Source of the DNA: Caballeronia sordidicola
GTDB taxonomy: Bacteria; Pseudomonadota; Gammaproteobacteria; Burkholderiales; Burkholderiaceae
Direction: 5' to 3'
DNA length: 64,000 nt
Assembly (NCBI RefSeq): GCF_001544455.2
Contig: NZ_FCOC02000025.1
Location: forward strand, 22,184 to 86,183
The position numbers were made by a program, and so were the translations under genes. The notes under the pieces were generated by a model. That model had not been told where the DNA came from, made no database searches, and saw only the letters and a program-made list of their open reading frames with translations. This document shows positions 34,455 to 42,702 of this stretch, piece by piece; positions within the stretch are counted from its first letter, which is position 1, and every line of letters starts with the position of its first letter.

Positions 34455-35332
34455 GCGACTTGATGCGTGAGAAGGTTGAGCAAATATCGGCCGTAAGCGT
34501 TTTTCGCGAGTGGCGCGGCAAGCTTCGAGACCTGCTCGCCATCGATCCAGCCACTGCGAAAAGCGATTTCCTCAGGGCACGCAATCATCAAACCCTGGCG
34601 CTTCTGCAACGTTGCAATGAATGTTGCAGCGTCGATCAGCGAGTCGGGCGTGCCGGTGTCGAGCCATGCAAAACCGCCGCCCAGGATTTGAACCTCGAGC
34701 TTCTGTTGCGCGAGGTACGCCGTGTTGACATCGGTGATTTCCAGTTCGCCGCGCGCGGATGGCTTGATGTTGCGGGCGATCCGGCAAACGTCGTTATCGT
34801 AGAAATAAAGGCCTGTGACCGCGTAACTCGAGCGAGGCACCCGGGGCTTTTCATGAATCGATACCACCTGAAAATCCGCGTCGAATTCCACCACGCCGTA
34901 GCGCTCGGGATCCTGCACATGGTACGCAAAGACTATAGCGCCCTCTGTTCTCGCATCCGCCTGCGCGAGGCGGCGGTCGAGATCCTGACCGTAAAAAATA
35001 TTGTCGCCGAGAATCAATGCGCACGGATCCGCGCCAATGAACCGCTCGCCGATGATAAACGCCTGCGCTAGCCCATCGGGCGTTGGCTGCACGGCGTACT
35101 GGATGTCCATGCCCCACTGGCTTCCATCGCCGAGCATGGCTTCAAACAGCGGCGCGTCGTGCGGCGTCGAAACGAGCAGGACTTCGCGAGTCCCCGCTGT
35201 CATCAGCGTGGATAGCGGATAGTAGATCATCGGTTTATCATACACGGGCAACAATTGCTTCGAGACCACGTGCGTGATTGGATAAAGCCGTGTTCCGGTG
35301 CCACCGGCCAGAATGATGCCTTTACGCGCCAT
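34439..35332 (-). CDS. rfbA: Glucose-1-phosphate thymidylyltransferase
   Basis: This 297-residue nucleotidyltransferase makes dTDP-glucose. It begins GIILAGGTGTRLYPITHVVSK with KQLLPVYDKPMIYYPLS, and ALILGDNIFYG carries the catalytic aspartate. It normally works as a tetramer and is feedback-inhibited by dTDP-L-rhamnose. It overlaps the end of rfbB by 11 bases and the start of rfbC by 16. Confidence 0.95.
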   Translation of the reverse strand: MARKGIILAGGTGTRLYPITHVVSKQLLPVYDKPMIYYPLSTLMTAGTREVLLVSTPHDAPLFEAMLGDGSQWGMDIQYAVQPTPDGLAQAFIIGERFIGADPCALILGDNIFYGQDLDRRLAQADARTEGAIVFAYHVQDPERYGVVEFDADFQVVSIHEKPRVPRSSYAVTGLYFYDNDVCRIARNIKPSARGELEITDVNTAYLAQQKLEVQILGGGFAWLDTGTPDSLIDAATFIATLQKRQGLMIACPEEIAFRSGWIDGEQVSKLAAPLAKNAYGRYLLNLLTHQVAWPSK

Positions 35333-36389
35333 CGCCGATCCTTGCCGTGTCGAAGCATGCCGTTCTATAAGCGCCGGAAACTACGTCGCCAACCCACGCC
35401 TGATTGTCCAGATACCAGCGGACCGTTTTCTCGATACCCGTTTCGAACGTTTCCGCCGGCTTCCAGCCGAGTTCCCGCTCGAGTTTGCGAGCGTCGACAG
35501 CGTAACGCCGGTCATGTCCCGGCCGGTCGTTCACGAACGCGATTTGATCGCGATATGACCCCGCCGCTCTCGGCTTCAGCCGGTCGAGCCAGTCGCACAC
35601 TGTGTGCACAACGCCGAGGTTCGTCTTTTCGTTCCAGCCGCCGATGTTGTACGTCTCCCCGATCTGGCCGCGCGACAGCACTTCGCGGATCGCGGCGCAG
35701 TGGTCGCTGACATGCAACCAGTCGCGAATGTTCATGCCGTCGCCATATACCGGCAGCGACTCGCCGGTGATCGCGTTCGTGATCATCAGCGGTATCAGCT
35801 TCTCTGGAAACTGATAAGGGCCGTAGTTGTTCGAGCAGTGAGTCGTGATGGTGGGCAAGCGGTACGTGTGGTGATACGACCGCACGAGGTGGTCGGAAGC
35901 GGCCTTGGTCGCGGAATAAGGGCTGTTCGGCGCGTACCGTGCGGTCTCGGAGAAAGGCGCGTCGCCGGGCGCGAGCGAACCGAAGACTTCATCCGTCGAT
36001 ACATGCAGGAAGCGAAACGCCGCCTGTCCGGCATCGGGCAAAGAGCGCCAATACGAAAGCGCCGCTTCGAGCAGCGTGAATGTGCCGGCCACGTTGGTTT
36101 GCACGAACTCGGCGGGAGCATGTATCGATCGGTCCACGTGGCTTTCCGCCGCGAAATGCAGGATTGCGCGAGGTCGATGGCGAGCAAGCAGCGCATCGAT
36201 TGCCGCACGGTCGCAGATGTCCACGCGCGCAAAAACGTGATTGCCATTGTGCTGCAAAGGCTTCAGCGTGAGCGGGTTTCCGGCGTAGGTCAGCTTGTCG
36301 ACGTTGAGCACGGCTTCACTCGACGCGCGGAGCCACTCAAGCACGAAGTTCGCGCCTATAAAGCCAGCTCCGCCCGTCACAAGAATCAT
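35322..36389 (-). CDS. rfbB: dTDP-glucose 4,6-dehydratase
   Basis: This 355-residue extended SDR is the second enzyme of dTDP-L-rhamnose synthesis and the first gene of rfbBACD. It shows ILVTGGAGFIGANFV, FAAESHVDRSI, VSTDEVFGSL and the Tyr-x3-Lys segment YSATKAASDH. ATG 36389 places the Rossmann motif at the N-terminus as in the family; the in-frame upstream start at 36416 adds nine residues running into the neighbour. The gap to plsC is one base, so the rhamnose genes may share transcription with the pyrimidine block. Confidence 0.95.
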   Translation of the reverse strand: MILVTGGAGFIGANFVLEWLRASSEAVLNVDKLTYAGNPLTLKPLQHNGNHVFARVDICDRAAIDALLARHRPRAILHFAAESHVDRSIHAPAEFVQTNVAGTFTLLEAALSYWRSLPDAGQAAFRFLHVSTDEVFGSLAPGDAPFSETARYAPNSPYSATKAASDHLVRSYHHTYRLPTITTHCSNNYGPYQFPEKLIPLMITNAITGESLPVYGDGMNIRDWLHVSDHCAAIREVLSRGQIGETYNIGGWNEKTNLGVVHTVCDWLDRLKPRAAGSYRDQIAFVNDRPGHDRRYAVDARKLERELGWKPAETFETGIEKTVRWYLDNQAWVGDVVSGAYRTACFDTARIGDGA

Positions 36390-36390
36390 G

Positions 36391-37197
36391 TCAGTGCCCG
36401 GGCGTAAGCCCTTCAAGATCCGCAGAATGGGCCGCTTCTTCCTCGACCACCGGCGCCACGCTCAACCCCGCCTGCATCCTGCGCAACGCCGTCTCCACCG
36501 CCGCCTGCGCATCCTTCGCCAGCACCCTTCGATCAGCCCCCGCGGCGATCGCGTCGCAGACGTAAAGATGCGCGGTCAGCGGCTTGTCGCGCAGCATGGC
36601 GTCGAGCGTAAAACCCAGCGTCAGGTCATCGATATAAGCCGGCGCCTCCGACTGCCTGCCATTCCCATCTTCGTACATGAGGCAAATCGGCTGTACGGGA
36701 CATCCCGCCGACACTGCCGCCTGGAACAGATTGGAATGAAACGGCAGCAACTCCGTGCCCGCCGATGTAGTCCCTTCCGGGAACACGCACATCAATTCGC
36801 CGCGCTTCAGGCGCTCGGAAAGCTCATGCATGATGCGTTTTGCATCGCTGCGTTTTTCGCGCTGAAGAAAGATCGTGTCGAGTTGCTGTGCAAGCCACCC
36901 GACCACCGGCCATTGCCGCACTTCCGCTTTCGATACAAACGGCGTCGGCCGCCATGCATTGACCACGTAGATATCGATCCACGACACATGATTGCCGACG
37001 ACCAGCGCGCCGCTGTCGAGCCGCGCCTGATCGTTGTGAACCACGAGTTTCATGCCGCATCGACGCAACATTTCAATGGACCATGCGCGGTTCAGTTCCA
37101 TGCGCGTTTGCGGCGTCGCCTTGGGAAAGCGCGTCGCCACGGTGAACATACCGTGCAGCAGATGCGCAACAATATGGAGCTTGCGAAAGGCGAACAT
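36391..37197 (-). CDS. 1-acyl-sn-glycerol-3-phosphate acyltransferase-like protein
   Basis: This 268-residue membrane-associated PlsC-family acyltransferase has the catalytic NHVSWID (HX4D) and the phosphate-binding FPEGTTSAG. It starts with a hydrophobic, amphipathic helix. It probably acylates lysophosphatidic acid or a related lysolipid at the inner membrane. The gene follows the dihydroorotase-like gene by 18 bases in a leftward run pyrR-pyrB-pyrC-plsC. The pairing with pyrimidine genes is a known Burkholderia arrangement; a main or an auxiliary PlsC cannot be distinguished here. Confidence 0.9.
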   Translation of the reverse strand: MFAFRKLHIVAHLLHGMFTVATRFPKATPQTRMELNRAWSIEMLRRCGMKLVVHNDQARLDSGALVVGNHVSWIDIYVVNAWRPTPFVSKAEVRQWPVVGWLAQQLDTIFLQREKRSDAKRIMHELSERLKRGELMCVFPEGTTSAGTELLPFHSNLFQAAVSAGCPVQPICLMYEDGNGRQSEAPAYIDDLTLGFTLDAMLRDKPLTAHLYVCDAIAAGADRRVLAKDAQAAVETALRRMQAGLSVAPVVEEEAAHSADLEGLTPGH

Positions 37198-37215
37198 GAT
37201 CAGGATCCCCAGCCG

Positions 37216-38517
37216 CTATCGCGTTTCATAAAGCGTTTCATGCGGCGCGTCATACGCAATATGTCCCGCGACAATCGTCGCCTTCACGCGCGCCGGCAGT
37301 TCATAACCAAGGAACGGCGAGTTGTGTCCTTGGCTTTTCAGCGTGGCCGGTTCGACCAGCCATTCGGCGGCGGGATCGAAGAGGCAAAGGTCGGCCGTGT
37401 CGCCCACTGCAACGCGTCCCGCGTCCAGCTTGAGCACGCTGGCCGGCGCATTCGTGATGCGCGTCAGCGCTTTGGACAATGGCACATTGGCCTCGCGCGC
37501 CCACTTCACCGTCAGCGACAGCAGCAGTTCCAGACCCGTCGCGCCCGGCGTAGCTTCGGCGAAAGGCAGCAGCTTGTCGTCGTCATCGAGCGGTGTGTGA
37601 TCGGAACAGATCGCGTCGATGGTGCCATCGGCCAGTCCCGCGCGAATCGCGTCGCGATCGCGCTGCGAGCGCAGCGGCGGATCGAGGCGAAACTGCGAGT
37701 TGAAATAACCGATGTCCATATCCGTCAGATGAACGTGGTTGATGGTGACATCGCAGGTTATGGCGAGGCCTTCGGCCTTTGCCTGACGCACGAGCGCCAC
37801 GCCCGCCGCAGAAGACAAATGCGACAAATGCACGCGCGCGCCCGACACGCGGACCAGCTCGAAAATGGTGTGCAGCGCAATGGTTTCCGCCGAAACCGGC
37901 ACGCCCGACAAGCCGAGCCGCGACGCCACCGCGCCACTTGCCGCCACCCCGCCGCGCGCCATGTAGCCGTCCTGCGGCCGCAGCCACACGGCATAACCGT
38001 AAGTGGTCGCATACTGCAGCGCGCGCAGCAGCGTGCGGGTATCGACAATAGGCGTGTCGGCCTGCGAAAAGCCGATGCATCCCGATTCCGTCAACTCGAC
38101 CATTTCGGTGATTGCTTCACCCTTGAGCCCTACGGTCAGCGCGCCCAGCGGATACACATGCGCCTGATGCAGCTTCTGCGCGCGAAAACGCAGCATTTCC
38201 ACGAGACCGGGTTCATCGAGAACGGGATCGGTGTCGGGCGGACACACGAGGCTCGTCACCCCGCCCGCCGCGGCCGCCGCCATTTCTGATTCGAGCGTCG
38301 CCTTGTGCTCGAATCCGGGCTCGCGAAGCCGCGCGCTCAGGTCGACAAAACCCGGCGCAATGGCGAGTCCTTTTGCATCGAAGGTGCGCGTTGCGTGAAA
38401 GTCAGCGGGCGCATTGCCAATACCCACGATCTTCCCCGCCGAAATAAACACATCGGCAAGGGTTTCCGTGCCCGCGGCCGGGTCAATGAGCGTTCCGCCC
38501 TGGATATGTATGTTCAT
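37216..38517 (-). CDS. pyrC: Dihydroorotase-like protein (likely inactive PyrC' / PyrX type)
   Basis: This 433-residue amidohydrolase-fold protein lies 3 bases after pyrB. In active dihydroorotases the metal site has the form DxHxH in a segment like GFIDxHxHLREPG. Here the same place reads GFVDLSARLREPG, so both histidines are missing. Other family marks remain (LSHLSS, CSDHTPLDDDDK). In Pseudomonas, an inactive pyrC' fused in operon with pyrB is needed for assembly of the aspartate carbamoyltransferase dodecamer. The same structural role is the best inference here. A catalytic dihydroorotase should then be encoded elsewhere. Confidence 0.9.
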   Translation of the reverse strand: MNIHIQGGTLIDPAAGTETLADVFISAGKIVGIGNAPADFHATRTFDAKGLAIAPGFVDLSARLREPGFEHKATLESEMAAAAAGGVTSLVCPPDTDPVLDEPGLVEMLRFRAQKLHQAHVYPLGALTVGLKGEAITEMVELTESGCIGFSQADTPIVDTRTLLRALQYATTYGYAVWLRPQDGYMARGGVAASGAVASRLGLSGVPVSAETIALHTIFELVRVSGARVHLSHLSSAAGVALVRQAKAEGLAITCDVTINHVHLTDMDIGYFNSQFRLDPPLRSQRDRDAIRAGLADGTIDAICSDHTPLDDDDKLLPFAEATPGATGLELLLSLTVKWAREANVPLSKALTRITNAPASVLKLDAGRVAVGDTADLCLFDPAAEWLVEPATLKSQGHNSPFLGYELPARVKATIVAGHIAYDAPHETLYETR

Positions 38518-38520
38518 GGA

Positions 38521-39552
38521 TTAATCGCTGTTGCCCGCAACAATGCCCATTACCGCCATGCGCACGGCGATCCCGAAGGTGACCTGATTGAGAATCACCG
38601 ACTGCGGACCATCGGCGACCTGCGAATCGATTTCGACGCCGCGATTCATCGGTCCCGGATGCATCACGATGGCATCGGGCGCAGCCAGCGCGAGACGCTC
38701 GGGCGTCAATCCCCACGACTTGAAATACTCTTGCGCCGAAGGCAGCAACGCGCCGCTCATGCGCTCGTTCTGCAACCGCAACATGATGATCACGTCGACA
38801 CCCTTCAGGCCTTCGTCTAGGTTGTGATAGACGTGCACGCCCATCTCGTTGAGGTTGCCCGGCAGCAAGGTACGCGGCCCGATAGCCCGAACTTCCGGCA
38901 CGCCAAGCGTGGTCAGCGCATGAATGTCCGAACGCGCAACCCGCGAATGCAGGATGTCGCCGACTATTGCCACACGCAGATTCCGGAAATCCTTCTTGTA
39001 GTGGCGAATGGTGTACATGTCGAGCAGACCTTGCGTCGGGTGCGCATGGCGCCCGTCGCCGGCGTTGATCACGTGCACGTGCGGCGCGCAATGCTCGGCG
39101 ATCAGATACGGCGCGCCGCTCGACGCATGACGCACGACGAACATGTCGGCGTGCATGGCCGAAAGGTTGTTGATGGTGTCGAGCAGCGACTCGCCCTTGC
39201 TCGTGGACGATGCATTGATATTCAGGTTCAGCACATCAGCTGAAAGGCGCTTCGCGGCGATCTCGAACGTGGTCCGGGTGCGCGTGGAATTTTCGAAGAA
39301 CAGGTTGAAGACCGACTTGCCGCGCAGCAGCGGCACTTTCTTGATCTCGCGATCGGTCACGCTGACGAACTGTTCGGCGGTATCGAGAATATGCGTGACG
39401 ATGGCGCGCGGCAGTCCTTCAATGGTGAGCAGATGCTTGAGTTCGCCGTTTTTCGTAAGCTGCGGATTGCCCTTGAGAAAGCCGGGACGCGTTGCCGCCG
39501 GCTTTCTGTCCGGCGCCCGGCTTTCGGCAGAACCCTGAGTGGCCGTGTTCAT
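38521..39552 (-). CDS. pyrB: Aspartate carbamoyltransferase catalytic subunit
   Basis: This 343-residue enzyme catalyses the committed step of pyrimidine synthesis, forming carbamoyl-aspartate. Carbamoyl-phosphate binding FFENSTRTRTTFEIA and the C-terminal MHPGPMNRGVEI are intact. An N-terminal extension of about 30 residues before the conserved GELKHLLT is typical of the class II ATCases that associate with PyrC'-like partners. It lies 77 bases downstream of pyrR and 3 bases upstream of the inactive dihydroorotase gene. Confidence 0.95.
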   Translation of the reverse strand: MNTATQGSAESRAPDRKPAATRPGFLKGNPQLTKNGELKHLLTIEGLPRAIVTHILDTAEQFVSVTDREIKKVPLLRGKSVFNLFFENSTRTRTTFEIAAKRLSADVLNLNINASSTSKGESLLDTINNLSAMHADMFVVRHASSGAPYLIAEHCAPHVHVINAGDGRHAHPTQGLLDMYTIRHYKKDFRNLRVAIVGDILHSRVARSDIHALTTLGVPEVRAIGPRTLLPGNLNEMGVHVYHNLDEGLKGVDVIIMLRLQNERMSGALLPSAQEYFKSWGLTPERLALAAPDAIVMHPGPMNRGVEIDSQVADGPQSVILNQVTFGIAVRMAVMGIVAGNSD

Positions 39553-39629
39553 GTGGATCCTGGTCGTGCTTGATTCGTGACAAGAAGAGATGCTTATCGC
39601 GCGTGCCTGCGCGCGCTTATGGACGTGCT

Positions 39630-40145
39630 TTATTCCGTGCGTGCTTCAATGCTGAACGAAAGCGAACCGTCGTCGCGCTGCGTGAGCACGAGATTGGCGT
39701 TCGCCGGTACATCGACCATGCCGCCGGTGAAGCGTGCAGCCATGGGCAATTCGCGGCCGCCGCGATCGGCGAGCACGGCAAGTTCGACCCGTGCCGGGCG
39801 GCCGTAGTCATAAAGCTCGTTGACGGCGGCGCGCACGGTGCGTCCGGTGGACAGCACGTCGTCGATCAGCAGGATTTTCGCGTTATCGATTTCGAACGGC
39901 AGGGAAGTCGGGCTGGCCTGGCTATGCAAGCCTTTCTTCGCGTAGTCATCGCGATGCAGCGACACGTTGATCACGCCGATTCCGGCTACGTTAAGATCTT
40001 TCGCCAGCCGCTCGGCGAGCCAGACGCCGCCGCTGTAGATGCCGGCAAGCACGGGAGCGCCGGCTTGCGAAAGCGATTCACCATAAGCCGCGCGAACCTG
40101 CCCGAGCAACTCGCGGTACAACGCCTCGGCGTCAATGGAACTCAT
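39630..40145 (-). CDS. pyrR: Bifunctional pyr operon regulator / uracil phosphoribosyltransferase
   Basis: This 171-residue type I phosphoribosyltransferase has the PRPP loop ILLIDDVLSTGRTVRAAV. PyrR in Gram-positives binds pyr mRNA; in proteobacteria the regulatory part is less clear, but the position just before pyrB supports a pyrimidine salvage or control role. The start overlaps the ruvX stop as ATGA. No attenuator hairpin was evident in the 77-base gap to pyrB. Confidence 0.92.
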   Translation of the reverse strand: MSSIDAEALYRELLGQVRAAYGESLSQAGAPVLAGIYSGGVWLAERLAKDLNVAGIGVINVSLHRDDYAKKGLHSQASPTSLPFEIDNAKILLIDDVLSTGRTVRAAVNELYDYGRPARVELAVLADRGGRELPMAARFTGGMVDVPANANLVLTQRDDGSLSFSIEARTE

Positions 40146-40606
40146 GATCGATCGTCGGAAAGTTGGTCGAAATACTGTTGGAGAATGACGCGGGCGGCTT
40201 CGGCGTCGATGTCGTCATAACGGCCCTTCGCGTTCGTTTTCACGCCGTTGCGCTTCAATTCGGCCTTCGCTTCCACCGACGAATACCGCTCGTCCACCCA
40301 GCTCACCGGCACACTGAATCGGCCGTTCAACTGGTTACCAAAACGCGTGGCCAGTTGGGTCATTTCGTGCGGCGTGCCGTCCGGGTGCATGGGCAGGCCG
40401 ACGACCACGGTGCGCGGATTCCACTCGGCGATCAACTGGCCAATCGCTTCGAACCGATACTCCCGGCTGCGGTTTTCGAGCACGGTGAGCGCCCGCGCAT
40501 GCTGCGTCAACGTATTGCCAACCGCCACGCCAATGCGCTTTTCGCCGTAGTCGAAGGCAAGCAACGTAGCTTCAATACGTGTGTCACCCCCGCCGTCACC
40601 CGTCAT
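40142..40606 (-). CDS. ruvX: Putative pre-16S rRNA nuclease / Holliday junction resolvase-like (YqgF)
   Basis: This 154-residue RNase H-like protein begins with LLAFDYGEKRIGVAVGN, the family N-terminus with the catalytic aspartate, and has VVGLPMHPDGTPHEMTQ and WVDERYSSVEA. ATG 40606 is used because the frame open further upstream is antisense-like filler within algH. In E. coli YqgF matures the 16S rRNA 5' end. The start overlaps the algH stop. Confidence 0.93.
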   Translation of the reverse strand: MTGDGGGDTRIEATLLAFDYGEKRIGVAVGNTLTQHARALTVLENRSREYRFEAIGQLIAEWNPRTVVVGLPMHPDGTPHEMTQLATRFGNQLNGRFSVPVSWVDERYSSVEAKAELKRNGVKTNAKGRYDDIDAEAARVILQQYFDQLSDDRS

Positions 40607-41181
40607 GCGTGGCCCGCTTCGCCCGACAGCATGGACAGCGACACCCCCAGCAACGACAACGCCGCCTGCAACTTGTCCTCGGCAGGCACGTCGAAGACGA
40701 TGCGCGGATCGGCTTCCACCGTCAGCCAGCCGTTCTTGGAAATTTCCTCTTCCAGTTGCCCCGCGCCCCAGCCGGCATGGCCGAGCGTGAGCAGGAAGCG
40801 CTCGGGACCCTTGCCGCTCGCAACCGCTTCGAGCACGTCTTTCGACGTGGTCATGGCAAGGCCGCCGGGCACGCTCATGGACGATGTGTAGACATCGCCA
40901 TCGGCGGGATCGTGCAGCACGAAACCGCGCTCCGTCTGCACCGGTCCGCCGAAATAGACGGGCAAATGCACGAGCGGCTCGATCTCGAGCTTCAGGTCGA
41001 TTCGATTGAAAAGCGATTGGAGGTCGATGTCGGTCGGCCGGTTGATCACCAGGCCGAGCGCACCACGCTCGCTGTGATCGCAAAGGTAGACTACAGTCCC
41101 CGAGAACGTGGGATCGGCCATGCTGGGCATGGCGATCAGGAACTGATTGGTCAAGTTGATGCGATCGGGTGTCTTGGACAT
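40603..41181 (-). CDS. algH: YqgE/AlgH family protein (DUF179)
   Basis: This 192-residue protein has the family start LTNQFLIAMPSMADPTFSGTVVYLCDHSERGALGLVINR in overlapping parts, and WGAGQLEEEI near residue 125. The biochemical role is unresolved; it is almost always next to ruvX. ATG 41181 (MSKTPDRINL) is chosen over upstream in-frame codons that run into the divergent photolyase gene. It heads the algH-ruvX-pyrR-pyrB-pyrC-plsC run. Confidence 0.93.
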   Translation of the reverse strand: MSKTPDRINLTNQFLIAMPSMADPTFSGTVVYLCDHSERGALGLVINRPTDIDLQSLFNRIDLKLEIEPLVHLPVYFGGPVQTERGFVLHDPADGDVYTSSMSVPGGLAMTTSKDVLEAVASGKGPERFLLTLGHAGWGAGQLEEEISKNGWLTVEADPRIVFDVPAEDKLQAALSLLGVSLSMLSGEAGHA

Positions 41182-41210
41182 GATTCGGATTTTAACAAAG
41201 GCGATACTTG

Positions 41211-42698
41211 ATGGCCGACTTTGAACTGGGACTTGTCTGGTTTCGGCGAGACCTGCGCGTAGCAGACCATGCTGCACTCTATCACGCAGTAACACGCTGT
41301 CGCCGGGTGCTGTGCGCCTTCGTTTTCGACCGCGAAATTCTGTCGCCTTTATCGAAAAACGATCGCCGCGTGCCGTTTATTCATGCCAGCCTGATCGAAC
41401 TCGACAAGTCGCTGCGCGAAGCCGGCGGCGGCCTGATCGTGCGTCATGGCGTGCCATTGCATGAAATTCTCGAGCTCGCGCGCGAATGCGGCGTGAACGC
41501 CGTATTCGCCAATCGCGATTATGAGCCGTCCGCAAAAGCGCGCGACGAGGCGATCGGGAAAAAACTGGCAAGCGCGGACGTTGCGTTTTTCACGTTCAAG
41601 GACCAGACCATTTTTCATCAGGACGATGTGCTGACGGGCGCCGGCAAGCCCTACACGGTTTTCACGCCGTACAAGCGCAACTGGCTGGCATCGCTTACGC
41701 CGGATGCGCTGAAACCGTACGCGTCGGAAGAGAATTTGTCCGCGTTGGCCAAGCCGCCGGCCGGCGTGAAGCACGGGATTCCATCGCTGGAAGCGCTGGG
41801 GTTCAGCAAGGAGCACGCGCCAGCGTTGCCCGCAGGCACGAGCGGCGCCTATCAGCTATTCGATGATTTCCACGACCGTATGGCCGATTACGACCGGACG
41901 CGAGATTTTCCATCGGTGAAAGGTCCGAGCTACCTCAGCGTGCATTTGCGGCACGGAACGATCTCGGTTCGCGCGCTTGCCCGGACCGCGCATGACGCGC
42001 AGCGCCACGGCAACCGGGGCGCCGAGACATGGCTGTCCGAACTCATCTGGCGCGATTTTTACTTTTCCGTGCTGCACCATTTTCCGCAGGTCGGCGTGCC
42101 CGGCGATCACCAGGCGTTCAAGGCGGTGTATGACCGTATCGAATGGGAAAGCGGCGACGCCGCCGACAGCAATTTCGCCGCATGGTGCGAAGGCCGCACG
42201 GGCTATCCGTTAGTCGATGCCGCCATGCGCCAGATCAATTCGTCGGGCTATATGCACAACCGGCTGCGCATGGTGGTCGCGAGTTTTCTCACGAAGGATC
42301 TCGGGCTGGACTGGCGTCGCGGGGAACAGTATTTCGAAGCGCTGCTGAACGACTTCGAGTTGTCATCGAATAATGGCGGGTGGCAGTGGGCGTCTTCCAG
42401 CGGCTGCGACGCCCAGCCGTATTTCCGCATTTTCAATCCGATCACGCAGTCGGAGAAATTCGATGCCAACGGCAAGTTCATACGCCATTACGTGCCGGAA
42501 CTCGCCGCCCTCTCCGACAAAGACATCCACGCACCGTGGAAAGCGAAGCCGGACGCGCTGAAGGCGGCGAAAATCTCGTTGGGCGCGGAGTACCCCATGC
42601 CCGTAGTCGATCACGATACCGCCCGCAAGACCACGCTGGCGCGGTATGCGGTGGTAAAAAGCGCTTCTTTCGGACCCGACGCCGCCGACGACGAATGA
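41211..42698 (+). CDS. phr: Deoxyribodipyrimidine photolyase (CPD class I)
   Basis: This 495-residue flavoenzyme repairs UV-induced cyclobutane dimers with blue light. The N-terminal antenna domain starts LGLVWFRRDLRVADHAAL. The FAD-binding helical domain holds WLSELIWRDFYF, SGYMHNRLRMVVASFLTKDL and SNNGGWQWASSSGCDAQPYF with the electron-transfer tryptophans. The ATG at 41211 is preferred over TTG 41208. It is divergent from algH with about 30 bases between the start codons. Confidence 0.95.
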   Translation: MADFELGLVWFRRDLRVADHAALYHAVTRCRRVLCAFVFDREILSPLSKNDRRVPFIHASLIELDKSLREAGGGLIVRHGVPLHEILELARECGVNAVFANRDYEPSAKARDEAIGKKLASADVAFFTFKDQTIFHQDDVLTGAGKPYTVFTPYKRNWLASLTPDALKPYASEENLSALAKPPAGVKHGIPSLEALGFSKEHAPALPAGTSGAYQLFDDFHDRMADYDRTRDFPSVKGPSYLSVHLRHGTISVRALARTAHDAQRHGNRGAETWLSELIWRDFYFSVLHHFPQVGVPGDHQAFKAVYDRIEWESGDAADSNFAAWCEGRTGYPLVDAAMRQINSSGYMHNRLRMVVASFLTKDLGLDWRRGEQYFEALLNDFELSSNNGGWQWASSSGCDAQPYFRIFNPITQSEKFDANGKFIRHYVPELAALSDKDIHAPWKAKPDALKAAKISLGAEYPMPVVDHDTARKTTLARYAVVKSASFGPDAADDE

Positions 42699-42702
42699 AA
42701 AG

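Noticed and set aside
36295..38289. 664-codon + strand open frame across plsC and pyrC
   Set aside because: It is antisense to two well-supported genes, extremely arginine-rich, and caused by GC-rich codon bias on the other strand.
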